From: Branchipolynoe longqiensis
Lineage: Eukaryota > Annelida > Polychaeta > Phyllodocida > Polynoidae
Direction of reading: 5' to 3'
Assembly (NCBI GenBank): GCA_030323885.1
Contig: CM059193.1
Span: forward strand, 54,650,749-54,714,748
DNA length: 64,000 bases
The first letter of the stretch is position 1. Each line of letters starts with the position of its first letter. Shown in pieces: positions 1-10,419 of the stretch. Under the pieces are notes generated by a model. That model worked only from the letters and a program-made list of their open reading frames with translations. It was not told the DNA's origin and searched no databases. The translations under genes were made by a program, and so were the position numbers.

Positions 1-120
1 TATAATCACTTTCCCACGGACAGCCACAGCACATACCACAGCCTTTGATGAACCAGTCGTGGACCACTGGTTGGAACGATAAAATAACCCAAACTACAAA
101 TGGGTCCACTGAGAAGGACT
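1..120 (-). repeat. SINE-2, partial copy cut by the window edge
   Basis: It has the words cccacggacagccacagcac, accacagcctttgatgaacc and gggtccactga, shared with eight other copies here. A full copy ends at high coordinates in a tRNA-like head (reverse strand GTAGCTCAGGCGGTAG), so it is a tRNA-derived SINE transcribed on the minus strand. This copy is truncated at base 1. Confidence 0.75.
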
Positions 121-181
121 GATAGCATTATACCACTTCCATCTCTCCATGAATTGTGTCATCACTCGGCACGCGTCTCAC

Positions 182-346
182 CTTCTTCGTATAGAATGTG
201 TTGAGCTGGGTCTTGCCATCATGCCTTCGCCACAGACAGAGCACCTTGGTCTTCGGGCAGTAGGTCATGTTGACGAGCTTCTCATACCACCACCGGTCAC
301 AGATGGCACCAGTCACCGACCGCAGGATGATGCAGTCGTCGCACAC
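182..346 (-). CDS. MADD: MADD exon w22: PH-like domain, second part
   Basis: 165 nt (55 codons), phase 0, acceptor ..cttgtggcag and donor GTGAGA. It encodes [40 protein letters not shown] and [15 protein letters not shown]. It is nearly identical in pattern to human MADD ([22 protein letters not shown]). The remaining C-terminal exons lie outside the left edge. Reading through the donor meets a stop within about 20 codons, so splicing is expected here. Confidence 0.97.
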
Positions 347-469
347 CTGCCACAAGAGAAGAAGCGTACATTTGGCAGGGGGAAATTTCAATCACGGATA
401 ATTGGTCTTCTCCATTCCCCGGCTCTGCGTCTATCCTAGTGTCGTTGGGTGGGGGGGGGTGATATAAAT

Positions 470-640
470 GGGAAATATTGTGCATAGAGCAGGAATCGAA
501 CCAGAATCTCTTGCATTCCGCATTAGTGTCATACTAATTACACCACCTAGGCTCCCTGATATCACCACCCTACCTACACCGCCGACCTGTCTATGCGGCT
601 CCTTGCCTGAGAGGTCAGTGCAGACCACTACACTCGTCCC
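470..640 (-). repeat. SINE-3-like repeat with a tRNA-like module
   Basis: On the minus strand a cloverleaf-like stretch has an A-box-like start (CCTAGGTGGTGTAATTAG) and a B-box-like GGTTCGATTCC. The same module recurs near 14620-14785, 24690-24865 and 62920-63050. It is a repeat, not a functional tRNA gene. Confidence 0.6.
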
Positions 641-819
641 CCTGGAATTGCACGTCTTTTAATGCTTACAATTACATACATACAGGCAATGATCTTACAT
701 ATACACTCACAGGGTAGGTTCAACAACCATACAGCATGTAGCTTGTACAGGATCCTGGTCACGGAACCAGTGCCATGGGGATAATGAAACTGGGAAATAT
801 TGCGTCTAGAGTGGCTTTC

Positions 820-945
820 GGACTAATTTAGATCAGTGGCGTTGTCGTCTTTCAAGACTAATTACCCAAAATAGGTTAAATTCAAGTCTTTTCAATGCCT
901 TGAAATGGGGCAAATGACTTTCCAGGCCCCTTACGGACCCTGAAA
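820..945. repeat. dispersed CTTTTCAAG repeat, short copy
   Basis: It shares gatcagtgg, attacccaaaataggttaaa, ttcaatgccttgaaatgggg and gactttccaggcc words with longer copies at 4325-4600 and 41737-41990. Class unknown; no ORF. Confidence 0.6.
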
Positions 946-1082
946 ATAGCTGGAAGACCCGTGCTTCAGCGCTGACAAAAGAACATATTTACCAACACAA
1001 GTTATAAAAATAAACAACCTTAAACATCGACCAATACAGGATGAGGTAAATGAGGCAGGGTGTGCTAATTGGATTCGCCTAC

Positions 1083-1190
1083 CTCCATGAAGAGCATGTC
1101 GCCAGTATTGTCTGGTCCCCAGTGCACCGTGAATGACTGCTTCTGCATGAGGCGACTTCCCAGCGGCTTCAAGTCGATGTCGTTACCTTG
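1083..1190 (-). CDS. MADD: MADD exon w21: PH-like domain, first part
   Basis: 108 nt (36 codons), phase 0, acceptor ..gcttacag and donor GTAGGC. It encodes [20 protein letters not shown] then [16 protein letters not shown]. It matches the human GRDL...GSR.MKKQTFVVH and TNGDIFFMEV blocks. The 42-bp array ends only a few bases upstream of the acceptor. Confidence 0.96.
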
Positions 1191-3964
1191 CTGTAAGCAG
1201 CAGAACACACAGTTAAAGGGCTGCACATAGACTGGTACACTATGCAAGATGCATTTAAAGGGGCTGCACATAGACTGGTACACTACACAACATGCAGTTA
1301 AAGGGGCTGCACATAGACTGGTACACTACACAACACGCAGTTAAAGGGGCTGCATATAGACTGGTACACTACACAACACGCAGTTAAAGGGCTGCATATA
1401 GACTGGTACACTACACAACATGCAGTTAAAGGGCTGCATATAGACTGGTACACTACACAACATGCAGTTAAAGGGGTTGCATATAGACTGGTACATGACA
1501 CAACACGCAGTTAAAGGGGTTGCATATAGACTGGTACACTACACAACACGCAGTTAAAGGGGTGCACATAGACTGATACACTACACAACACGCAATTAAA
1601 GGGCTGCATATAGACTGGTACACTACACAAGACGCAGTTAAAGGGGTTGCATATAGACTGGTACACTACACAAGACGCAGTTAAAGGGGTTGCATATAGA
1701 CTGGTACACTACACAACACGCAGTTAAAGGGGTTGCATATAGACTGGTACACTACACAACACGCAGTTAAAGGGGTTGCATATAGACTGGTACACTACAC
1801 AACATGCAGTTAAAGGGGTTGCATTTAGACTGGTACACTACACAACACGCAGTTAAAGGGCTGCATATATACCGGTACACTACACAACATGCAGTTAAAG
1901 GGGCTGCATATAGACTGGTACACTACACAACACGCAGTTAAAGGGGTTGCATATAGACTGGTACACTACACAACATGCAGTTAAAGGGGTTGCATTTAGA
2001 CTGGTACACTACACAACACGCAGTTAAAGGGCTGCACATAGACTGGTACACTACACAACATGCAGTTAACGGGGTTGCATATACACTGGTACACTACGCA
2101 ACACGCGGTTAAAGGGCTGCACATAGATTGGTACACTACACAACACGCAGTTAAAGGGCTGCATATAGACTGGTACACTACACAATACGCAGTTAAAGGG
2201 GCTGCATATAGACTGGTACACTACACAACACGCAGTTAAAGGGCTGCATATAGACAGGTACACGACACAACATGCAGTTAAAGGGCTGCACATAGACTGG
2301 TACACTACACAACACGCGGTTAAAGGGGCTGCATATAGACTGGTACACTACACAACACACAGTTAAAGGGCTGCATATAGACTGGTACACTACACAACAT
2401 GCAGTTAAAGGGCTGCACATAGACTGGTACACTACACAACACGCATTTAAAGGGGTTGCATATAGACTGGTACACTACACAACATGCAGTTAAAGGGGCT
2501 GCATATAGACTGGTACACTACACAACATGCAGTTAAAGGGGCTGCACATAGACTGGTACACTACACAACACGCAGTTAAAGGGGCTGCATATAGACTGGT
2601 ACACTACACAACACACAGTTAAAGGGCTGCATATAGACTGATACACTACACAACACACAGTTAAAGGGGTTGCATATAGACTGGTACACTAGACAACACG
2701 CAGTTAAAGGGCTGCACATAGACTGGTACACTACACAACACAGTTAAAGGGCTGCATATAGACTGGTACACAAGACAACACACAGTTAAAGGGGTTGCAT
2801 ATAGACTGGTACACTACACAACACGCAGTTAAAGGGCTGCACATAGACTGGTACACTACACAACACAGTTAAAGGGCTGCATATAGACTGGTACACAACA
2901 CAACACGCAGTTAAAGGGGTTGCATATAGACTGGTACACTACACAACACACAGTTAAAGGGTTGCACATAGACTGGTACACTACACAACACGCAGTTAAA
3001 GGGGCTGCATATAGACTGGTACACTACACACCACGCAATTAAAGGGGCTGCATATAGACTGGTACACTACACAACACACAGTTAAAGGGCTGCATATAGA
3101 CTGATACACTACACAACACGCAGTTAAAGGGGTTGCATATAGACTGGTACACTACACAACACGCAGTTAAAGGGGTGCACATAGACTGGTACACTACACA
3201 ACACAGTTAAAGGGCTGCATATAGACTGGTATACAACACAACACACAGTTAAAGGGGTTGCATATAGACTGGTACACTACACAACACGCAGTTAAAGGGC
3301 TGCACATAGACTGGTACACTACACAACACGCAATTAAAGGGCTGCATATAGACTGGTACACTACACAACATGCAGTTAAAGGGGTTGCATATAGACTGGT
3401 ACACGACACAACACGCAGTTAAAGGGGTTGCATATAGACTGGTACACTACACAACACGCAGTTAAATGGGTTGCATATAGACTGATACACTACACAACAC
3501 GCATTTAAAGGGCTGCACATAGACTGATACACTACACAACATGCAGTTAAAGGGGCTGCACATGGACTGGTACACTACACAACACACAGTTAAAGGGTTG
3601 CATATATACAGGTACACTACACAACACACAGTTAAAGGGGTTGCATATAGACTGGTACATGACACAACACACAGTTAAAGGGTTGCATTTAGACTGGTAC
3701 ACTACACAACATGCAGTTAAAGGGGTTGCATATAGACTGGTACACTACACAACACGCAGTTAAAATGTTGCATATAGACTGGTACACTACACAAGACGCA
3801 GTTAAAGGGCTGCATATAGACTGGTACACTACACAACATGCAGTTAAAGGGCTGCATATAGACTGGTACACTACACAACACGCAGTTAAAAGGTTGCATA
3901 TAGACTGGTACACTACACAACACACAGTTAAAGTGGCTGCATATATGTTTAAAGTGCTGCGTAC
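1191..3964. repeat. ~42-bp minisatellite filling a whole intron
   Basis: About 65 units of a ~41-42-bp repeat of the form gggctgcatatagactggta followed by cactacacaacacgcagtta and aa. Units differ by single bases and by one G in the ggg/gggg run. The array occupies essentially the entire intron between w20 and w21. The first intron bases after the w20 donor (GTACGCAGCACTTTAAAC on the sense strand) already look like a degenerate unit, and the last unit ends about 15 bp before the w21 acceptor. Short ORFs inside it are artefacts of the repeat. Confidence 0.97.
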
Positions 3965-4181
3965 CAGATTGTTGATCTGGTCCAGCACATTGTTGATCTC
4001 CTGGCTGTAGCCAAGCCCGATGTGGCACTTGCCCAGCAGGCGGCGGACCTTACGCCTGATCTCGTTCTTGGACACACGCATCATAATCATGAAACCGATG
4101 ACATTGTAGAGCAGGATGGCGAGCAGGCGGTCCTCATCATGCTCCAGGCGCTTCTTCTCCGTATCACCGAGCGAGTTGTAC
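3965..4181 (-). CDS. MADD: MADD exon w20: death domain, second part
   Basis: 217 nt, acceptor ..ccttgtag, donor GTACGC (weak). It encodes [60 protein letters not shown] and [12 protein letters not shown]. Human MADD has [32 protein letters not shown] and VLDQL in the same order. The donor leads straight into a 2.8-kb array of a ~42-bp repeat that fills the following intron. Confidence 0.97.
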
Positions 4182-4324
4182 CTACAAGGACCACCATGGG
4201 GTGGGGGGGGGGGCTCCCTTAAAATAAGTGTTGTCTGCTCACAGCTACTAAAATGTTGTCAGAACCGGATCTAATTGAAATTTGCTCAATTGGACTTAGG
4301 TGGCCAAATGAGAAGAGCACTCGC

Positions 4325-4600
4325 TTCATTGTGGGTGGGTTGGTTATTTCAAGGCTTTTCAAGGCTGTTTTTGATAAGAATTCAAAACTATTTCCATTTA
4401 TGTTTCAGGAAAAAAAACAATGGCAAATGGCAATTTCTGACTAATTTAAATCAGTGGGGACAGTTTAATGGAAGTCAAGCCTTAAAAAGACTATTTACCC
4501 AAAATAGATTAAATTCAACGTTTTTCAAGACCTTGAAATGGGGCAAATGAAGTTCAAGACTTTTCAAGACTTTTCAAGATTTTCCAGCCCCTGTAGAGAC
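4325..4600. repeat. dispersed CTTTTCAAG repeat, longer copy
   Basis: It shares aggcttttcaaggctgtttt, aggaaaaaaa, gatcagtggggacagtttaa and ccttgaaatggggcaaatga with 41737-41990. A related AT-rich stretch with tttaagacctttttaagac words follows to about 4990. The intron 4182-5037 holds nothing else I can identify. Confidence 0.65.
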
Positions 4601-5037
4601 TCTGCGCTGGTTGAACTGTCATCAGTGGTGCCCCAATGCAGGGTTCCTGCACCTCTCAGCCAATCACATTTAAGACCTTTTTAAGACTTTTGAATACCAA
4701 TTTTCATACAATTTAAGACCTATTTTCACGGCAAATATAATGTACATACTTAATGAAATATTAAGAGAAATGAGTGAGGTGATGTAATCTAGCATTAACT
4801 TTGAGACATTTCAGCTCCACGGCATTTGTGCTTTGTGAAGATAGCTGATAAAACATCTTGAAAAAATATTATAATGGCCAAATCCAATTTAAGACCTTTT
4901 TAAGACTGTTCACACAAAAGTTACCATATTAAGACTTTTCATGCCATGAAAATGGACTAATCAATTCAAGACTTTTTAAGGATCCGCGGGAACCCTGCAA
5001 TGATCTTGCGGGTTGCAGTTAAGTGAAGGGTGCTCAC

Positions 5038-5158
5038 CGCTCCATCATCTCCATTGGACCCTGGTCCATCCCAACGATATCTCGCTCTTGCGCCACTGCG
5101 TCCAGGAAGGCATCCTCCCAAAACTGCATCTGGTCCCACAGCCATGACCGCTCTTTGC
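5038..5158 (-). CDS. MADD: MADD exon w19: death domain, first part
   Basis: 121 nt, joins w18 as [21 protein letters not shown] and continues [20 protein letters not shown]. Human MADD has [15 protein letters not shown] and GMDQGPQEMI at the same place, one of the most conserved parts of the protein. Acceptor ..gtactag, donor GTGAGC. The death-domain region mediates binding to TNFR1 in vertebrates and to KIF1-type kinesins. Confidence 0.97.
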
Positions 5159-5281
5159 CTAGTACAATATAATATTATTGGTTATTACATAATAAAGAAC
5201 ACAGTAGTTGCATTACGAGGATAAACCAAGGAGCAGTGTAATGAGGAAAAACCAATTCTCCGTGATTGAAATTTCTGCTGC

Positions 5282-5635
5282 TTAAAGTTGCATAGTCCGA
5301 TGGTTTTGAGTTTCTCACATTTTCTGAGATAAACATATTAGGTTGTTCATTATAATCTACCCTACTTTAATTTGAAGTAACTTTTATTTTATATCACTAA
5401 CTTTTAAGATATTTGAAATGGAAACATACTAAATTAATTTTGGCAAGCTTGCCAAAACTCTAACACCATAGGCTTCTGCAGTAACAAGTTCTATTAATTG
5501 ACTCAGTATCTCCCTATATGTGACGATAAATGTTTAATAAGTGTACCAGCATCTAAGTTAGATATGTAGAATCAAATTTAGATAATTGTTTTGGTTTTGA
5601 AAATTGTACGTTTTCATCAGACTATGCAGCTTTAA
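5282..5635. mobile_element. TTAA-type MITE M1, complete copy
   Basis: It begins ttaaagttgcatagtccgat and ends with its inverted complement (catcagactatgcagctttaa), so it has ~20-bp terminal inverted repeats starting and ending in TTAA. The internal sequence has no ORF. Further copies at 19778, 22225, 38628, 51061 and 60528. TTAA ends suggest a piggyBac-type mobiliser, which is inference. It fills most of the w18-w19 intron. Confidence 0.8.
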
Positions 5636-5710
5636 TCAACAAAAGCAAAAACAAAAAAACTAAGAAAAGTGCGTCAAAATAGATAAATAAACAAGAAGTT
5701 GGGTAGTCAC

Positions 5711-5891
5711 CGATTAGACTCTCATAGACGTAGGTCCTCGTGCTTTCGGGGCTCGGCAGGTTCACGTTGCCCACTAGTCCGGCCGTGCTTCCGCGCGTCG
5801 TCTCCGGAAGTCGACAGTTGACCCTTGTGCTCACGTGACTCTTGACGCTCATCATACTGCCTGACCGCTTTTTCCGGGCGTGCATGATCTG
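5711..5891 (-). CDS. MADD: MADD exon w18: start of the death-domain module
   Basis: 181 nt, phase 0 to phase 1, donor GTGACT. It encodes QIMHARKKRSGSMMSVKSHV then STRVNCRLPETTRGSTAGLV and STRTYVYESLIG. Human MADD has a matching RVYLYEGL motif before its death domain. The acceptor is a tandem CAGCAG, so a one-codon (Gln) alternative is possible. Confidence 0.93.
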
Positions 5892-6608
5892 CTGTTCACA
5901 GGAATAGTAATTACCCGTTAGCGTTAATTATTTTACATAACTTTTCTTCATATCGTGACCTTACTATACAAGGTTCTATCTGACAAAATGGTGCTTTCGA
6001 GATAATGAGGCCTGAAGCTGTGTAACTATATGAGAGCAAAGCAGATAGAACAATATTATTTTAAATATATCTCAGTGAAAAATACCAGTTGAGAAACAGT
6101 TGTGTAACTGCATGATAGCCTTTTGTAGTTTGTAGATAGAACATTTTTACATCCATAACAACAATTCGGTCACTTTGTCAGATAGAACCTTTTTATAGTA
6201 AGTTCACGCTATGTTGATAATTACAAGAGAAAAACATTTTCCTTATTATTTCTTTTGCCTAATTCTTCTTCTCACGCTGATAATAGTGGGAGGAGAACAC
6301 TTTTTCCTTGATTATTTTTGCATCATTTTTCTTCTAATACTGGTAATTATATGAGAAAAATAAATGTTTCCTTGACTATTTTGCACACCTTTTCTTCTAA
6401 CACTTAATTATATGAGGACAAACCTTCCTTAATTACCTTGCATCATTTTTCTTCTCATTTTTCTTCAAATTATAATTAAAAAAACACATTTTTAATAAAT
6501 ATTTTGAATAATTTTGTATTCCTCATGCTGATAATTAATTACGAGAGAAGAAACTTTTGTCATGATTTCTTGTGTACATTTATTAAATTCTCATACAATG
6601 CTACTTAC
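5892..6608. repeat. AT-rich intron w17-w18 with a degenerate ~70-bp repeat
   Basis: From about 6190 to 6560 there are roughly five loose copies of a unit containing ctgataatta, gagaaaaac, tttccttgattattt and cttcttctaa. The part nearest w18 (5892-6190) also repeats a gatagaac/gtgtaact theme. No gene seen. Confidence 0.55.
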
Positions 6609-7213
6609 GAGGGTCGATCCGTCCGACATGTCCGACTCCACACTAGAATACCGAGGCAGGTCCTTACGCACACGTCCAGCCGCCCCCTGCACCCCGCCCC
6701 CACCACCCCCACCCCCACCCCCTCCCCCACCCCCACCCCCTTTCAGCAGCTCCTTATTCTTAACGAGCTCCCTCAACAAGTCCCCACTCTCCGATCCGTA
6801 GCCAGAACTCAAATCGCGCGGTTTCTCCAGTTCCAACCCGACCGGCAGCGTCGCCCCAGTCCCCGGCCTGCCCGCCCCCGCCCCGCCCCCCGCCTCCCGC
6901 GGAGTCGCCCCCTTCTGCTGCTGCTGCTGGGAGCCCTGTAGGGCCAGGTTCTGTAGGTTTTTACTCAGCTCACGACTCAGCTCGATGATGTCGCGCATCT
7001 TGGAGTTGTCGTTCGAGTCGACTGTGGCTGTCAGGTTCTCGGGGGTTGTCGTCTCCGTACTGCCGGGGATCGGGGTCGGCTGTCGGTTCGGCTGGCCGCC
7101 TCCGCAGCCGCCGCCACTGCCTCCCACCACCACCTGCCCGTCACCATACACTTCGCTGGCGCGCCGCAACTCTATATTCTCGAATTCATCACCGTTGACG
7201 ACCACAGGAGACC
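6609..7213 (-). CDS. MADD: MADD linker exon w17: long, with poly-Gly and poly-Gln
   Basis: 605 nt, the largest exon here, phase 1 to phase 0, acceptor ..tccacacag and a consensus GTAAGT donor. It encodes SPVVVNGDEFENIELRRASE, a Gly/Pro/Thr-rich stretch, a helical block KMRDIIELSRELSKNLQNLA, a run of five Gln, a block with LSSGYGSESGDLLRELVKNK, 16 consecutive Gly, and RYSSVESDMSDGSTL. It matches the low-complexity linker that precedes the death domain in MADD, though I recognise no closely conserved sequence within it. Confidence 0.88.
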
Positions 7214-7294
7214 CTGTGTGGAACGAGGTAAGACCGGCATGTTTTTATTTTTTTTAAATAATTTTTTTATTAAAAATAAAATTTTAAAAACAAT

Positions 7295-7345
7295 TAAATT
7301 ATGTGTGTGTGTGTTTTATGTGTGTGTGTTTCTATGTGTTTTGTT
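7295..7345. repeat. TG microsatellite
   Basis: A run of tgtgtgtgtgtg interrupted by tttta/tttct, 80 bp beyond w17 in the long intron. Confidence 0.8.
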
Positions 7346-7450
7346 GTTGTTCTTCTTCTTCTTGGTTTTGCTTGGTTGTTAAAACTCATCATATTAACCA
7401 AGAGGATTAGGGAATTAATTACCTTCTCTCTGTCCTTTATTCTTATTTGA

Positions 7451-7940
7451 TTAAAGCTGCATAGTCCGATAAATGGATTCATCAACTTTACAAAACCAAA
7501 ACATCTAAATTTTATCCTAGACTTTATCCTACATAATGTAACCTAGATACTGGTACACTTATTAAAGCGCCATAGACCGATGAAAACATCAAATTTTCCA
7601 AACCAAAACAATTATCTAGATTGTATTCAACAGGTATTGTACACCTTATTCTATATACCTTTTGTGTAAATAACCCTGAATTGCAAAATGGTTGGAAGAC
7701 CAGTGCTTCGGCACTGACAAAAGACTTATTCAGCAGAATAAACATACTTACCCCCCAAAAAAATCCAACTTAGATACTGATGCACTTATTAAGCGTCTGT
7801 TGCCACATACAAGGGAATACTGCGTCAATTTAATTTGAATAGAACCTGTTACTGCAGAAGCCTATGGTGTCAGAGCTTAGGCATGCTTGCCAAAACTAAT
7901 TTGAGATCTTTACACTCAAAAGTTAGCCATTTCAAATGTT
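7451..7940. mobile_element. two truncated M1 MITE copies in tandem
   Basis: One copy starts ttaaagctgcatagtccgat at 7451 and breaks off after about 110 bp at cacttatta. A second start (ttaaagcgccatagaccgat) follows at 7562 and runs to the ctcaaaagttagccattt part near 7930, where the hairpin element begins. Confidence 0.65.
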
Positions 7941-7945
7941 GCGCT

Positions 7946-8573
7946 GGCTATTCACAGAGCCGCTGCTGTGCGAATTATTGCCACCAATACTGTAATTTGC
8001 AGAGCTGAAACCAACCAATCATCATGCATCATTTTACTGTGCATGTGCATGTGAATTATTTTGTCTTGTTTTATAGCGATATAGCGAATGGTAGACAGGA
8101 AGTGTGAACACTTATTTGTCTCTCATTTTTGCTTGAGTGCAAGTAAATAAGCAACACAAGGAATAATTAGTAGCATGTGGTGAATAAGGGGTCAACTTTC
8201 CCTGGATCATCAGCCCATGCTTTTTCTAATCTATTCTTGAATGAATTAATTGACTCCGAATCAATAACATTTTGTGGGAGACTGTCCCATATATTTATGA
8301 TCCTGTTTGAGAAACTATGTTGCCTTAACTTTTGGTCGCAATGCTTTGAATTCCGTTTGATTCGTGAAACACATATAGTAAAAACAAGTATTATGGCATT
8401 TTTATTCACTGTCATGCTGTTTCAGTTTGTAAACAGGTAGTAGGCCTACGTGATACAAAGTGTTTCCGCATACATGAACTGTACGTATAGCATGGCGGCC
8501 TAGAGCAAAGCAGCTCTGCGAATAATAATCATTCCTTCGCTTATTCGCAGAGCAAAGCAGCTCTGCGAATAGC
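7946..8573. mobile_element. hairpin-ended repeat element H, copy 1
   Basis: It begins ggctattcacagagccgctg and ends ctctgcgaatagcc, so the ends are inverted (GGCTATTC/GAATAGCC). Each end is itself a near-palindrome built on gcagagc..gctctgc. A second element with the same ends is at 9704-10376. Copy 1 contains a LINE remnant. The class is unknown to me. Confidence 0.65.
8170..8430 (-). pseudogene. non-LTR retrotransposon reverse transcriptase, C-terminal remnant
   Basis: The minus-strand frame encodes HSFSNRIINIWDSLPQNVID then SESINSFKNRLEKAWADD. This pattern (F..R..N.WN.LP..VV....N.FK.RLD..W) is typical of the very C-terminus of Jockey/CR1/L2-like LINE ORF2 proteins. Only about 80 codons remain, so it is a dead 3' fragment. 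Confidence 0.8.
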
Positions 8574-8744
8574 CTCATCCTTGAAATGTTGATATTTTTT
8601 CTACAGGCCTATAATCTGTTATTACTTATAAGTTATATATTCACTGCCTTTTGATCAGTTACGGAAAACTGGTGCTTTTGAGTGTTAAAAAAACTAAATC
8701 TTTTTCTTGGAACCACTACAGCCACAGTGAGCCAGTGATACATG

Positions 8745-9005
8745 ATTAGTTGGTTGTTGGAGTTTTAGGTCCTAGCAACATCTAAGGTACCGACTTGTGA
8801 CGGGCGCCGACTTGTGACAGTGCGCACTCATGGCGACTGTATAGTGCTGCCTCACTGAGAGACGAGGCCGCCAACACCATGACCTGATATCCAAGTCAGT
8901 CGCATTATCCTGGCACTTGCCCTATTCTATTAATGCTAAGCACCAGGCTAGGAAGCGACAAGTATCAAGTCATTGGTTTGAACTTTCGACCTTGGCCACG
9001 AAAAG
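8745..9005 (-). repeat. SINE-1 copy, divergent
   Basis: It has gttggttgttggagtttta, cctagcaacatctaaggt, cgacttgtgacagtg, atagtgctgcc and ggctaggaagcgacaagtat, the word series shared by more than ten copies. The tRNA-like head is decayed in this copy. A small fragment of the same family is at about 9130-9170. Confidence 0.7.
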
Positions 9006-9289
9006 AAACATGCCGCCGGCATAATGACCTGATACCCCACTCAGTCACATTATCCTAACACTGAGCGAACCAATCCGAATGCAAAGGATAGGACATGAAT
9101 CTAAAATAAAGTCCATACAGTTCTAGAGTCTAGGTGTTTGTTGTTTTACGTCCTAGCAACATCTAAGGTGAGCTAGAGTCGACAAGGCTTAACAACTATA
9201 AGCTATAAACTGAAACCGTGACATTTTGGGGACCAAAACCCTTACTTACATTTGATCCTACATTTCCAACTTAGATATTGGTGCACTTA

Positions 9290-9690
9290 TTAAACACTAT
9301 CGCTACATTTGTTCGCCCCACTGCCGCCAGAGGGCAGGATGGTGGTGAAAATCGTCTGCAGGATCGACACCCCAGAGCATTCACAGTAAGCTGTTACCCA
9401 CAGCAATAGTTCTTGGCATTGCCACCAGAGGGCAGGATGATGGTGAAAATCGTCTGTAAGACCTTGACTATGGAGCATGTATAGTAAGTTTTTACCGACA
9501 ACAATAGTTCTTACCATTGCCACCAGAGGGCAGGATGGTGAAATTTGCCTGGAATCCGTTACCATAGATCATATACAGTAAGTTGTTATCCACAGTAGTT
9601 CTTGCAATTGCCACCAGAGGGCAGGTTGGACATGAAAATGATCTGTAAGACCGTTACCACGGAGTATTCGCGGTGAGCTTTTACCCACAT
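9290..9690. repeat. ~100-bp tandem repeat with CTCF-like cores
   Basis: Four units, each with a core like tgccaccagagggcaggatg followed by gtgaaaatcgtctg and aagacc. Cores lie near 9324, 9421, 9530 and 9611. A fifth core (10392) is separated only by the inserted element H. The core resembles the CTCF consensus CCASYAGRKGGCR. Confidence 0.75.
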
Positions 9691-9703
9691 TATTTTTCGC
9701 CCT

Positions 9704-10376
9704 GGCTATTCTCAGAGCTGCTGCTCTGCGAATTATAGCCACCGACGCTGTAATTGGCAGAGCAGCAACCAACCAATCAACATGCATCATTTTACTGTGC
9801 ATGTGCATCATATTACTGTGCATGCACATGTGCAGAATTATTTTGCCATTTGTTTTCATTGCAATGATTCCTGAGCTGCTTTGCTCTGCGAATTAGCAGA
9901 AGAATGATTATTATTTACAGAGCTGCTCTGCGAATTAGTGGAAGAATGATTATTATTTGCGGTGACAGTGACTCCGGTCCATTCGCGGTTTTCAATTTGA
10001 GCATTCTATTATTATTAAGTCACGCTCATAAATAACAGAATTTGATCTTAGCTGTTCAATAGTAATGCTCATAAATAACAGAATTTGATCATAGCTGTTT
10101 AATAATAGTAACACTCCTAAATAACAGAATTTGATTTTATCTGTTCAATAGTAATGCTCATAAATAACAGAAATTGATCTTAGCTGTTTAATAATAGTAA
10201 CATTCCTAAATAACAGAATTTGATCTTAGCTGTTCAATAGTAATGCTCATAAATAACAGATTTTGATATTAGCAGTTTAATAGTAATGCTCATAAATAAC
10301 AGAATTTTATGTGCAGCTCTGCAAATAGCAATCATTCTTCTGCTAATTCGCAGAGCAAAGCAGCTCTGCGAATAGC
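9704..10376. mobile_element. hairpin-ended repeat element H, copy 2
   Basis: It starts ggctattctcagagctgctg and ends cagctctgcgaatagcc, like copy 1. It shares the gccaccgacgctgtaatt and catgcatcattttactgtgc words with copy 1 but carries a tandem repeat (10018-10310) instead of the LINE fragment. It sits inside the CTCF-like repeat array, so it inserted later. Confidence 0.65.
10018..10310. repeat. AT-rich tandem repeat
   Basis: About seven units built on cataaataacagaatttgat, cttagctgttcaatagtaat and gct. Alternate units carry an extra taatagtaacactcc variant. Confidence 0.8.
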
Positions 10377-10419
10377 CTCGTCCACGCCATTGCCACCAGA
10401 GGGCGGGTTGGTGGTAGAA

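Noticed and set aside
1298..4010. Many 60-133-codon ORFs with [18 protein letters not shown] repeats
   Set aside because: They arise from the frame-cycling 42-bp minisatellite in an intron; only the part overlapping w20 ([12 protein letters not shown]..) is coding.
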